Source: Paenibacillus cymbidii
GTDB taxonomy: Bacteria > Bacillota > Bacilli > Paenibacillales > NBRC-103111
Direction of reading: 5' to 3'
Assembly: GCF_004764705.1 (NCBI RefSeq)
Contig: NZ_SHLX01000005.1
Location: 124,001-188,000 of the forward strand
Length of the DNA: 64,000 nt
Shown piece after piece: positions 8,688-17,509 of this stretch (within the stretch, counting starts at the first letter, position 1; each line of letters begins with the position of its first letter). Below the pieces are notes generated by a model that saw nothing but the letters and a program-made list of their open reading frames with translations, had not been told where the DNA came from and made no database searches. Position numbers and translations under genes: made by a program.

Positions 8688-11600
8688 TTAATTCACTTTG
8701 ACAAATACAGGCCGTTCGCTGACATTGACGCCGACTTTGCCGCCGGCAATCGTCAAACTCGAGGACACTCCCGTCGTCGAACCGGTTTGCATCGTCACAA
8801 GCGTAGCCGACGACGGGCTGCCGGCAAGCGACAGCTGGTAGTTGCCGACGGTTGTGTTGTTCGTTGTCGGACTCCACAAGGCATAAGCGCGAATCGTGCC
8901 GGTGTTGTCGGCAAACCGGTAAATCCAGACGTTTGCGTTGCCGGAAGGCTGCTCATCGACATAGTGCAAACCGGCGAGCGCGTTTTTCAGCGTGTAGACG
9001 TAGTACCACGATTTTTTCGGCACCCAGCCGTCTTCCTTCGAAGTCGTCAACCCGCTGGTAGCCCAGAACTCCGGACTCGGCGTTTCGTATACATCCCGCA
9101 GCATGTACATGGCCGCCCGGTCGACGCCGGCTGCCGCAAGTGCCAGATACGTGCGCACCAACCATTGCCCTTGCACTTCCTGGTTGTCGTTCGGACCGAT
9201 CGCGGGAGCGGCTTGCACGGAGTACGGATGCGTATCGTAGCCGAATTCCGTGATCCAGATTTCTTTGCCCGGCAAATACGTATTGCGGTAGCGGACCAGA
9301 TCTTCCACCTGCTGCTTGGTATTGAACGCTTCCGGACCGATCCCTCCGCTCGTGCCGGTGCAAGCGCACAAGTGGAAGTTGATGACGTCGGCCGGGAAGC
9401 TGCCGCCCCGGTTCCAGTCGGCCCAATATTTCATCGCTTTCAAATATTCCGGCTGCAGGCCGGCGGTTCCGGCCATCACGAGTTTGGCGTTCGGATCGGC
9501 GTTTTTGAGCCCGACGGTGTTCGGCATCGTCCCCAGGTGGCCGTCGTAATCGGCGCTGCTCATCGCGGCATACTGGTAAGGCGTAAAGTAGGTGGCGTCA
9601 TCCGGCCAAGTCGCGTTTTGTTCGTTCCAGTTTTCGTAGTAGTTCAGCGTGTTTAATCCGGTGCTGCGCGGCTGGTCGGTTTCCAACTTCAGCTTGTTGT
9701 CTGCGACGGCCGTGCTGCCGTAACGGGCGGCATATTGGAACATATGATCCGCATGCGCGATATAAGAAGCCGGGGTCTCCGGATTCGCGCCGGCAGGCAG
9801 CGGTTTGTGGTGGTTGTCGTCCGGCGTCAGCCATTTGACGCTTTGCTGGATCGTCGGGAAAACGAACAAACCGGCGTTTTTCAAGTCCTGGTAGTACTTG
9901 TCGAAATTCCAGCCAGGCACGCCGCCGAAGCTCGGATTAAACTTGTTCAGGTTGTTCGGGTAAGCGTGCCCGATATCGTTATACGTGTCCCACCCCCAGG
10001 TATGGTATTCGCGGATGAAGCCGGCCGCCTGCATTTTGTCGATCGGATCGTCGATAAAAGCGTTCATGCCGATAAACTGATCCATCGGCGTGGCCGCCCC
10101 CGGATTCGGGATCGTCGGCTGCGGCGGCGACGGCGGCTGCATGGCGCCGAGTCTCGTGCCGTAGACGACGATTTCGGGCAATGAAGTGTTGATAATCTCC
10201 TGGTAACGCAGGTAACGGGTCGTCGCATCGACGGTCCGGGCGGTCCAGGTGAAATAGCCGCTGAGCGGGTCCGTAAACAGCGTCTGCCAATTGCCGGGAG
10301 TGCCGTACGAAATCTTCACGTTGCCGGACGCATACGTGTCGTACATATAGATGTCCGTGAGGTGGTAATCGGCGCCTAAATCGATCACGACACTGCCCGG
10401 GTAGTACGTCGGATGGTCGCCGACAAAATAGTCCGTCGACGGCGAACCGCCGGAGCCGTTCTTCGGATCGCCGGCAGCCGCCTGCTCGTCGACGAGCTTG
10501 GCCGGATCGCCGTAGGCGATTTCGTTGAATGTCATCGTCGGGTCGAGAATGATTTTGGACCCGTCCTGGTCGAAGCCGGTTGTGGCCGAAGCCACGTTCG
10601 ACAAGGCGGATAGCCGGCCCGCGTCGTCCATCGCCTTGACGGCGAAGTAATACGTCGTGTTCGGCTTGAGCCCGGTGACGTTTTTGGCTTGCCCGTAATG
10701 GGAAGTATACGGCCCGGGCGCACGGCTCACCTGGGTCGCGCTGGCGAAGTTTCCGCTATTGATCTGCGACGTGCTGTAGCGAATATCGTATGCCGTTGCC
10801 GTGCCGGCGCTGCCGTCGTCGCCCGTTGTCGTCCAGCTCAGATTGATCGAATCGGACGACGCATAGCCGAGCTTCAAGTCGGTTATGGCGGACGGAGCGG
10901 TCGTATCGCCGCTCGCCGCGCCGGTCGAACCATGCGGCAAGTTGGAAATGGCCGATACGTGGCTGGCTTCATCCGACGTTTTCAAGGCGAAATAGTACGT
11001 CGTGCCGGCAGAAAGGCCGGTCAGCAGGAACGATTCGCTTGCGCCTGCGGCGGCGGGATCCGGCTCTCCGGTCGCCGGCGTTGCGCCGGCGAAGTTGCCG
11101 CTCGTGATCGGCGACGTGCTGTACCGGATGTCGTAGCTCGCCGCTCGGCCCGTATTGCCGTCGTCGCCCGGCGCCGTCCAGGTGAGCAGCAGCGAAGCCG
11201 GCGTTGCGCCGCCGACGGCCAAGTCGGTCACCGCACCCGGGTCCGTCGTGTCGGGCAGCTCGGCCGTTTTGCCGCTCGGCACGTTCGAGATTGCGGATAC
11301 GTTGCCCGCTTCGTCCGCCGTTTTCAACGCCCAATAGTACTTCGTGTTGGGGCTGAGTCCGGTCGCGGTAAACGACTGACTCGTGCCGACGGCTGTCGGC
11401 GACGGTTCGCCGGCCGCCTGCGTGGCACCGGCAAAATTGCCGGCATTGATCGGCGACGTGCTGTACCGGATGTCGTAGCTCGCCGCCGTGCCGGTGTCGA
11501 GGTCGTTGCCCGGCGCCGTCCATGTCAACGTCAGCGAAGACGACGTAGCGCCGCCCGCGGCCAGATTCGACACGGTGCCGGGCACGACAGTATCGGAGCC

Positions 11601-13727
11601 GACCCGCGAGCCGTAAAGCACGAGTTCGGCCATTGCGGCCGATTGCACCTGCATCGTGACGCGGATATAGCGCGTGGTGGCATTCAAATTCTGATGGCCG
11701 CTCCACGTCATATAACCCGACAGCGGATCGGTGAACAGCGGCGTCCAGTTGCCCGGGCTGCCGATCGAAATCGTCATGCTGCCGGCGGCATACGTGTCAT
11801 ACAAGTAAATATCGGTGATGTGATACGCTTGCCGAAGATCGATATATGCGGAGGCCGGGTAATCGGATGAGTTGTAGCCGGGCTCCCACTGGCCGCTCGT
11901 CGTCAGGCCCGAGCCGCTGCCGCCGGCTTTCGGATCGCCGGCGAGCGTCTGCTCGTCGATCAGCTTCCCGGCATCGCCTTTCCCGTTTTCGCTGGTCGCC
12001 ATCGATTTGGCCAGGGCGATTTTGCCGCTCGCTGCCGCCGCCGAAGTGGTGCCGTTGGGCACATTCGACAGCACGGAGACGTTGCCGGCCTCATCCGCCG
12101 TTTTCAGCGCGAAGTAATACTGCGTGCTTGCGGCGAGCCCCGTCACTGTAAACGACTGACTCGTGCCTGCCGCAGCCGGGGCCGGTTCGCCGCTTGCCGG
12201 CGTGGCGCTCGCCCAATTGCCTGCGGTAATGACACCCGTGCTGTAGCGGATATCGTAGCTCGCTGCCGTGCCCGTGCCGCCGTCGTCACCCGGCGCCGTC
12301 CATGTCAACGTCAGCGACGAAGCCGTCGGGCTGCCCGCCGCAAGCGTCGTCACCTGCGCGGGCGCCGTCGTGTCGCCGCCGCCGGCCTGCGAGCCGTACA
12401 GCACAATTTCCGCCATCGCCGCCGCCTGGACGTGCAGCTTTACACGGAGGTAGCGCGTCGTGACATTCGTCAGCGCGTGCCCGTTCCAGCTCATGTAACC
12501 GGACAGCGGGTCGGTGAACAACGGCGTCGCCGACCAGTTGCCCGGACTGCCGCTGTAGAACGATACATCGCCGCTTGCATACGTGTCGTACAAGTAGATG
12601 TCGGTCAAATCGTACTGTTGGCCGAGGTCAATGTACGCGTAGAGCGGGTAGCCGGTGTTGTCGTAGCCGGGGTTCCACTGGTTGGTCGTCGCAAGGCCGG
12701 TTGCGTTCGTTCCGCCGTGGCCGCCCTTCGGATCGTCGGCAATGTCCTGCTGATCGACCAGCTTCGTGGCGTCGCCGACCCCGCTTTCGTTTGTTACCAT
12801 CGGCGTCGTCAGCGCGATTTTGCCGCCGCTTGAGTTTGCCGACGTCGTGCCGTTCGGCACATTGGACAGCGCGGAGACGTTGCCCGCCTCGTCCGTCGTT
12901 TTCAGCGCGAAGTAATACTGTGTGCTTGCTGCGAGCCCCGTCACCGTAAACGACTGGCTCGTGCCTGCCGCAGCCGGAGCCGGTTCGCCGCTCGCCGGCG
13001 TGGCGCTTGCCCAATTGCCTGCGGTAATAACGTTCGTGCTGTAGCGGATGTCGTAGCTTGTTGCCGTACCAGTAGCTCCGTCGTCGCCCGGCGCCGTCCA
13101 TGTCAGCGTCAGCGACGAAGCCGTCGGGTTTCCTGCCGCAAGCGTCGTCACCTGCGCGGGCGCCGTTGTGTCGCCGCCGCCGCTGGCCGGCGAACCGTAC
13201 AGCACGATTTCGGCCATCGCTGCCGCCTGGACGTGCAGCTTTACGCGGAGGTAGCGCGTCGCGACGCTCGTCAGCGCGTGCCCGTTCCAGTTCATGTAGC
13301 CGGACAGCGGATCGGTGAACAGCGGCGTCGCCGACCAGTTGCCCGGACTGCCGCTGTAGAACGACACATCGCCGCCTGCGTACGTATCGTACAAATAAAT
13401 GTCGGTCAAGTCGTACTGTTGCCCGAGATCGATGTACGCGTAAAGCGGGTAGCCGGTGTTGTCGTAGCCGGGATTCCACTGATTGGTTGTCGCCAGGCCT
13501 GTCGCGTTTGTTCCGCCATGGCCCCCTTTCGGATCGTCGGCAATGTCCTGCTGGTCGACCAGCTTCGTTGCGTCGCCGACCCCGCTTTCGTTTGTGACCA
13601 TCAGCGTCGTCAGCGCGATTTTGCCGCCGGCTGCGTGTGCAGTTGGCATCCCCTGTCCCGTTCCGAACAAGGGAAGCGCAACCAGCAGCCAAACAAGCAG
13701 CATCGCCCATTCTTTCCGTCGTTTCAT
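8688..13727 (-). CDS. Secreted multimodular glycoside hydrolase-like protein (discoidin-like, Fn3, TIM-barrel)
   Basis: 1679 residues, starting at ATG 13727 behind GGAGGAGG (an ATG further upstream is less likely). Signal peptide about 1-31, ending AHA. Modules: discoidin-like D1 (about 31-180), Fn3 (185-295), D2 (297-450), Fn3 (455-560), D3 (564-712), three Fn3 (715-1050), D4 (1052-1196), a proline-rich linker, then a catalytic-looking domain from about 1212. The last has YENWNEQN (about 1365) and EIWITEFGYD (about 1490), which fit the acid/base and nucleophile Glu of clan GH-A enzymes, and a small C-terminal beta domain. Discoidin and Fn3 modules usually bind polysaccharides or space the enzyme. 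The substrate and GH family were not identified. The D1-Fn3 and D2-Fn3 units are almost identical at DNA level, a recent tandem duplication of about 800 bp. Confidence 0.85.
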   Translation of the reverse strand: MKRRKEWAMLLVWLLVALPLFGTGQGMPTAHAAGGKIALTTLMVTNESGVGDATKLVDQQDIADDPKGGHGGTNATGLATTNQWNPGYDNTGYPLYAYIDLGQQYDLTDIYLYDTYAGGDVSFYSGSPGNWSATPLFTDPLSGYMNWNGHALTSVATRYLRVKLHVQAAAMAEIVLYGSPASGGGDTTAPAQVTTLAAGNPTASSLTLTWTAPGDDGATGTATSYDIRYSTNVITAGNWASATPASGEPAPAAAGTSQSFTVTGLAASTQYYFALKTTDEAGNVSALSNVPNGTTSANSSGGKIALTTPMVTNESGVGDATKLVDQQDIADDPKGGHGGTNATGLATTNQWNPGYDNTGYPLYAYIDLGQQYDLTDIYLYDTYASGDVSFYSGSPGNWSATPLFTDPLSGYMSWNGHALTNVTTRYLRVKLHVQAAAMAEIVLYGSQAGGGDTTAPAQVTTLAAGSPTASSLTLTWTAPGDDGGTGTAASYDIRYSTGVITAGNWASATPASGEPAPAAAGTSQSFTVTGLAASTQYYFALKTADEAGNVSVLSNVPNGTTSAAAASGKIALAKSMATSENGKGDAGKLIDEQTLAGDPKAGGSGSGLTTSGQWEPGYNSSDYPASAYIDLRQAYHITDIYLYDTYAAGSMTISIGSPGNWTPLFTDPLSGYMTWSGHQNLNATTRYIRVTMQVQSAAMAELVLYGSRVGSDTVVPGTVSNLAAGGATSSSLTLTWTAPGNDLDTGTAASYDIRYSTSPINAGNFAGATQAAGEPSPTAVGTSQSFTATGLSPNTKYYWALKTADEAGNVSAISNVPSGKTAELPDTTDPGAVTDLAVGGATPASLLLTWTAPGDDGNTGRAASYDIRYSTSPITSGNFAGATPATGEPDPAAAGASESFLLTGLSAGTTYYFALKTSDEASHVSAISNLPHGSTGAASGDTTAPSAITDLKLGYASSDSINLSWTTTGDDGSAGTATAYDIRYSTSQINSGNFASATQVSRAPGPYTSHYGQAKNVTGLKPNTTYYFAVKAMDDAGRLSALSNVASATTGFDQDGSKIILDPTMTFNEIAYGDPAKLVDEQAAAGDPKNGSGGSPSTDYFVGDHPTYYPGSVVIDLGADYHLTDIYMYDTYASGNVKISYGTPGNWQTLFTDPLSGYFTWTARTVDATTRYLRYQEIINTSLPEIVVYGTRLGAMQPPSPPQPTIPNPGAATPMDQFIGMNAFIDDPIDKMQAAGFIREYHTWGWDTYNDIGHAYPNNLNKFNPSFGGVPGWNFDKYYQDLKNAGLFVFPTIQQSVKWLTPDDNHHKPLPAGANPETPASYIAHADHMFQYAARYGSTAVADNKLKLETDQPRSTGLNTLNYYENWNEQNATWPDDATYFTPYQYAAMSSADYDGHLGTMPNTVGLKNADPNAKLVMAGTAGLQPEYLKAMKYWADWNRGGSFPADVINFHLCACTGTSGGIGPEAFNTKQQVEDLVRYRNTYLPGKEIWITEFGYDTHPYSVQAAPAIGPNDNQEVQGQWLVRTYLALAAAGVDRAAMYMLRDVYETPSPEFWATSGLTTSKEDGWVPKKSWYYVYTLKNALAGLHYVDEQPSGNANVWIYRFADNTGTIRAYALWSPTTNNTTVGNYQLSLAGSPSSATLVTMQTGSTTGVSSSLTIAGGKVGVNVSERPVFVKVN
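12034..13635. repeat. Tandem ~801-bp repeat inside the secreted hydrolase gene
   Basis: The stretch 12834-13635 (D1 plus first Fn3) is repeated nearly unchanged at 12034-12833 (D2 plus second Fn3). The landmark CAGCGCGATT recurs at 13611 and 12810, a spacing of 801 bases; a diverged copy (D3) begins near 12012. Confidence 0.85.
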
Positions 13728-13876
13728 TAATTCCTCCTCCTCCATCATTAAAATAGTGGTGCACCTTTATTATGGAAGGAAGTTTTTTCCTGCGTAAATA
13801 GCGTTATTTCGGGATTGATTGCTCTCTCATATCTTTTCTTCCCGCTTCGGTCGAGCGCGATCCCGCAGAACATCAA

Positions 13877-13897
13877 AAGCCCGCATTTCGCGGGCTT
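13877..13897 (-). terminator. Probable terminator of the NTF2-like gene
   Basis: Stem AAGCCCGC / GCGGGCTT (8 bp) with a 5-nt loop, followed on the minus strand by TTTTGATG, 48 bases past the stop at 13945. Confidence 0.65.
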
Positions 13898-13944
13898 GAT
13901 TCGGCATTTTTATTAAACGTCAGCAATGAAAAGGAAGGAACCAA

Positions 13945-14343
13945 TTAGAAGCGCTCGAAGCAATCGTAATTGCGTTGTCGATAGATCAAGCCGTCCTTGA
14001 AGTCGAACACACAGCAAAAATAGGCTTCAAGCTTCTGCCCGCTTTTGAACGATCCGACATCGGTTCCAATGACTGCCGTCCAGAACACTTCCGTGATAAC
14101 GGTTTCGTCGCATTCATAGGATCGTTGAATATCGTAGCGTTGGGATGCCAAAAGCTTGGAGCCGCTTTTCGAGCGCTCAAAAAGAGTCGCTCGGTCGCTG
14201 ATCGTAAGCTTGGCCGTCAGCCAGTTCGGGTACTCGGTTTGCTCAACCTCGGCATGCAAAATATCGGTGTACTCGCTTTCATCCGTACGGAATTGCTCGA
14301 TCAGCGAAAAATACTTTTTGACTACTTCCAGCTTCATGTTCAT
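13945..14343 (-). CDS. NTF2-like / SnoaL-like small protein
   Basis: 132 residues from ATG 14343, which has GGAGGACGA directly upstream; a second ATG two codons on is also possible. The start KLEVVKKYFSLIEQFRTDESEY and the pattern of helices followed by strands ending in FCCVFDFKDGLIYRQRNYDCFERF match the cone-shaped NTF2 superfamily, often annotated as nuclear transport factor 2 family or SnoaL-like. Members are small-molecule isomerases, hydrolases or binding proteins; no active-site residue could be assigned. Monocistronic, with its own terminator. Confidence 0.65.
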   Translation of the reverse strand: MNMKLEVVKKYFSLIEQFRTDESEYTDILHAEVEQTEYPNWLTAKLTISDRATLFERSKSGSKLLASQRYDIQRSYECDETVITEVFWTAVIGTDVGSFKSGQKLEAYFCCVFDFKDGLIYRQRNYDCFERF

Positions 14344-14545
14344 TCGTCCTCCATCCTCCCCATGTTTTGGTTCCGAGTTTCCGCGATGGTGTCCATTCAT
14401 CCAGCGATACCATTATACGGAAAACAAGGAGGCAATGTTGTGAAAGGATTGTGAAAATGGTGACCATTCTGCGAATTTATCCACATGTAGAAAAAAGGAA
14501 TCCCCGCTTCGGCTTTCGCTCTGCGGCAGTTCCCTTCCATTGCGC

Positions 14546-15769
14546 TCAATCTTTATTTTCCAGCAGGGTCCATTTGGCCGACGGGCTGCCAAAATCGGGG
14601 ATCGTCAGCATTTCGCCGCCGCGAAGCGACGATTCGTGGGCGATCAGGCCCGGGATGCAATACCTCGCCGCCTGCCAGGCGTTGTTCGGCGGCAGCCGGT
14701 GCTGGCTGACCGATTTGACAAAGTCGTCGACGAGGAATTGGTGCGAGCCCGCGTGTCCGTTGTGCAGTCCCTTGAATGACTCGGGAAGCCGGTGAACCGG
14801 ATGCACCTTGGCCACGCCGGAATAATAGTCGCGTTGGATCAATTCGTGCAGCTGCTTGTGCGCGTCGCCGACTTCAACGGTTTGGCACGTCAGGATGTCG
14901 GTCAAGTCCTCGATTTCGCCCCATTTGAGCGAAGTCCAGGCTGTCGCATTAAACTGCTCCTCGAATGTCCCTTTCGTGCCGAACAAGCTCATATGCACGC
15001 TGCGTTCGCCGCGGCAGCTCCAACCGACTCTGCGGAACTCGTTGATGCGCATCATGCCGCCGTCGGATGTCCGCAGAAGCGCCGTCTGGTTGCTGAATTC
15101 GTTGTCCCAGTAGTTCGCCCCCGCCTCGAACACGCCGTCCCCTTCCGTATCCTTGTAACCGAGACAAGATACTTGCGTGGCATGAGCGCCAGTAACGCCG
15201 AGGATCATGCTGACCGAATGCGTCGGATAAAACATCGGCGGAAGGCCGGCCGCCTTCTTCCAGTTCGCCCCGTCGGAATGCTTGTACGCATCGTAGAAGC
15301 CGTGGCTCATATCGTGCAAATACGCGGCTTCGCCATAGACGATGTTGCCGAAGTCGCCTTGGGCAAACCGGTTGCGGCAATAAATGGTCGCCGGGTAATA
15401 ATAGCTTGTTTCGCCGGTCATATAAATCAAGCCCGATTGGTCAACCAATTCGATAATCGCCTGCATGTCTTCGATGCTCGACGCCATCGGAACCGCGCAG
15501 TACACATGTTTGCCCGCCCGCAGCGCTTGCAGCGTATGCGGCCCGTGCAGGTGCCGGTTCGTGAAGAGCGCGATCGCGTCCACATCGCTTTTGCACAGCT
15601 CATCGAGCGACGAATACGTCCGTTTGATCCCGAACCGTTCGGCCGTTTTTTGCAGCTTCTCGGGGACCAGCTCCGCCACCGCCACTTCCTCCACCAACGG
15701 ATGCGCTTGAAACAATGGAATAAACGATCCGGCAAACCCCGTTCCCACGACACCGATTTTCAGCCCCAT
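14546..15769 (-). CDS. Gfo/Idh/MocA family oxidoreductase
   Basis: 407 residues. The N-terminus IGVVGTGFAG is a Rossmann NAD(P)-binding loop, and the C-terminal half has the mixed beta-sheet domain of the family (YLHDMSHGFYD, HSVSMILGVTGAHATQVSC). The usual catalytic EKP motif is replaced: where relatives read GKHVYCEKP this protein reads GKHVYCAVPM (residues 87-95), so the conserved lysine is absent and ordinary dehydrogenase chemistry is in doubt. RBS GGGAGGG precedes ATG 15769. It is not in an obvious operon. Substrate unknown, probably a sugar or sugar derivative given the surrounding genes. Confidence 0.85.
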   Translation of the reverse strand: MGLKIGVVGTGFAGSFIPLFQAHPLVEEVAVAELVPEKLQKTAERFGIKRTYSSLDELCKSDVDAIALFTNRHLHGPHTLQALRAGKHVYCAVPMASSIEDMQAIIELVDQSGLIYMTGETSYYYPATIYCRNRFAQGDFGNIVYGEAAYLHDMSHGFYDAYKHSDGANWKKAAGLPPMFYPTHSVSMILGVTGAHATQVSCLGYKDTEGDGVFEAGANYWDNEFSNQTALLRTSDGGMMRINEFRRVGWSCRGERSVHMSLFGTKGTFEEQFNATAWTSLKWGEIEDLTDILTCQTVEVGDAHKQLHELIQRDYYSGVAKVHPVHRLPESFKGLHNGHAGSHQFLVDDFVKSVSQHRLPPNNAWQAARYCIPGLIAHESSLRGGEMLTIPDFGSPSAKWTLLENKD

Positions 15770-15899
15770 CTTAAGCCGATCCCTCCCGTATAAAATCCAA
15801 TCCGTTATTCAGTTCCTATTGTAATGACCGTCCCCTTCTTTGTATTTGGCGCAAAGCAACAAATCGGTAGCCAATATCACACTCGGACACTTCCGCGGC

Positions 15900-15945
15900 A
15901 AAACAAACTGCCCCGTTCCGGAAACATCCGGGACGAGGCTGTTTG
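15900..15945 (-). terminator. Terminator of the secreted discoidin protein gene
   Basis: Long stem (15904-15921 with 15928-15945, 18 positions with one mismatch and two wobbles) and a 6-nt loop. On the minus strand it is followed by TTTTGCC, 31 bases past the stop at 15976. Confidence 0.75.
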
Positions 15946-15975
15946 CTCGCTGCCGCCGATCCGGTTGATGCCGGA

Positions 15976-17316
15976 TCAGTACACATTCACTTTTAACCAA
16001 CTCCCGGACGATTCTGTCGTCCAGGTCGAAACGCCATTAAACTTGCCATAGCTCTGATCGGATCGAACCGGACCGATAGCCCATTCGTAATTGTTCGAGG
16101 AATTCGTCGCTTGTCCCAGTACAATCGCATATTTGGTTCCGTCGACCAGGCCGGTATAGGGCAATTCCACATTTATGATGCTGTAACTGGTACTTACCGA
16201 ACTGGCAGGGATCGTGGCTGAAGCAAAAGCGTCGCCTGTCGGTTGATTGTTGCTGGTGGCGAACAATTCGACCGTCACGTCCGATTGACCCGTGCCGGTA
16301 CGCTTATGAATGTTGACATCGACACTTGCCAGATGGGGACGATTAATGGCTGTAAACGTCTGGAATCGTTTGACTTCATTCTCTGTCGATCCGAACGAAT
16401 TGCCGCCATTGTTATTCGTAGACAGATCGATCACTGTTACCTGCGGCGTTTCGAGCAGTTCGATCTCGGATAATTGCAGCTCGCCGCCCCCGTTATTGGA
16501 TGTAACTTCCAGCCGATAATATCGATAAGGCTTGTTGTTGTTGAATGTATAAGTATTTTTCTGGTAGTAAGACGCAAATGATTGGTCTGATCTTGTATCT
16601 AATGTCGTCCAATCTTCCCCATCATTCGATCCCTGTAACGTCCAATTCTTAGGATTCCTGTCGGGCATGTCATTTGCCGATGTAATCGAGTACTTGGAGA
16701 AGACATAGGCCCATTTAAATTGGATCTGGATCCAGCCCGTACTGGAGCCTGTATACCATTTGGTGCCCGTGTCACCGTCGAATGCTTTTTCCTTTCCTTC
16801 ATTTGAAGGACTTTCTCCTGTCGCCGTTATGATGGCGCCGACAAAAATCGAAGAGGCTTGAGGTACCGATACCGCGATGGGGCTCGTATCCGCTGTCGTG
16901 CCGTCGAATATTCGCGTTACCGTGAACACCACGTCCACATCCGCTGCCGCTGGCGGCGGTGTGATTCCCCCGTTCGTATCGATGATTTCCGGATGGCTGG
17001 ACGTATGTATGGCGATCGTATAGCCTTCCGGCACGCTTGGCAATGCCAGGCTTGTCGCATCTACGCCCGGTCCCGATACTTCCATAATCGTTGCAGCTAC
17101 TTCTCCTGCGGTCGGCGATATCATCCCGCTCAATAAATCTCTTACTTCCTCGGAGGAGAACATCGATTCCGATCGGGTCAACGAATAAACGACATCGTCG
17201 ATATGAACCCCGTCTCCGGATCGATCCTCAATAACGGTCTGCGCATGCGCTGACTGAACGGGCGCGCTGGCACAAAGAAGCAAACAACAAACGAGCAATC
17301 CCGGTTTCATTCTCAA
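15976..17316 (-). CDS. Secreted F5/8 type C (discoidin) domain protein
   Basis: About 446 residues with an N-terminal signal peptide ending QSAHA. Residues 30-165 resemble the linker and 'atrophied' Ig-like segments found in Paenibacillus surface glycan proteins (VDVVFTVTRIFDGTTADTSP). Residues 165-300 are an F5/8 type C domain (GKEKAFDGDTGTKWYTG, NPKNWTLQGSNDGEDWTTLD, YRYYRLEVTSNNGG), a typical carbohydrate-binding fold. The rest is a beta-rich domain of the kind that follows discoidin modules. No catalytic motif was seen, so it may be a binding or structural protein. TTG at 17316 has a better GGAGGGG spacing (7) than the ATG at 17310 (13); either is possible. Confidence 0.75.
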   Translation of the reverse strand: MRMKPGLLVCCLLLCASAPVQSAHAQTVIEDRSGDGVHIDDVVYSLTRSESMFSSEEVRDLLSGMISPTAGEVAATIMEVSGPGVDATSLALPSVPEGYTIAIHTSSHPEIIDTNGGITPPPAAADVDVVFTVTRIFDGTTADTSPIAVSVPQASSIFVGAIITATGESPSNEGKEKAFDGDTGTKWYTGSSTGWIQIQFKWAYVFSKYSITSANDMPDRNPKNWTLQGSNDGEDWTTLDTRSDQSFASYYQKNTYTFNNNKPYRYYRLEVTSNNGGGELQLSEIELLETPQVTVIDLSTNNNGGNSFGSTENEVKRFQTFTAINRPHLASVDVNIHKRTGTGQSDVTVELFATSNNQPTGDAFASATIPASSVSTSYSIINVELPYTGLVDGTKYAIVLGQATNSSNNYEWAIGPVRSDQSYGKFNGVSTWTTESSGSWLKVNVY

Positions 17317-17441
17317 AACAATACCCCTCCATGTTCGTGTCAGCGATCACTCCTTAACCAATTATATCCGGTTTTCCGCAATAGTGCATCGGAATTAGTT
17401 CAAAAGAATGAGCGTTCACCGTACTCGCTCGTTCGACTAAG

Positions 17442-17474
17442 GCAAAATAGGCCATAAAACATGGCCTATTTCGC
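17442..17474. repeat. Short palindromic repeat, single copy
   Basis: AAATAGGCCAT and ATGGCCTATTT separated by AAAAC, flanked by GC and CG. Same family as the clusters at 6.9 and 42.4 kb. It lies 35 bases past the end of the operon that finishes at 17510 and could terminate it. Confidence 0.8.
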
Positions 17475-17509
17475 AATCCCCGTATAACGGGCGCTGTCGC
17501 CCCCCGACG

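Noticed and set aside
15809-16000. 63-residue minus-strand frame
   Set aside because: Overlaps a terminator and the end of the discoidin protein gene, no RBS.
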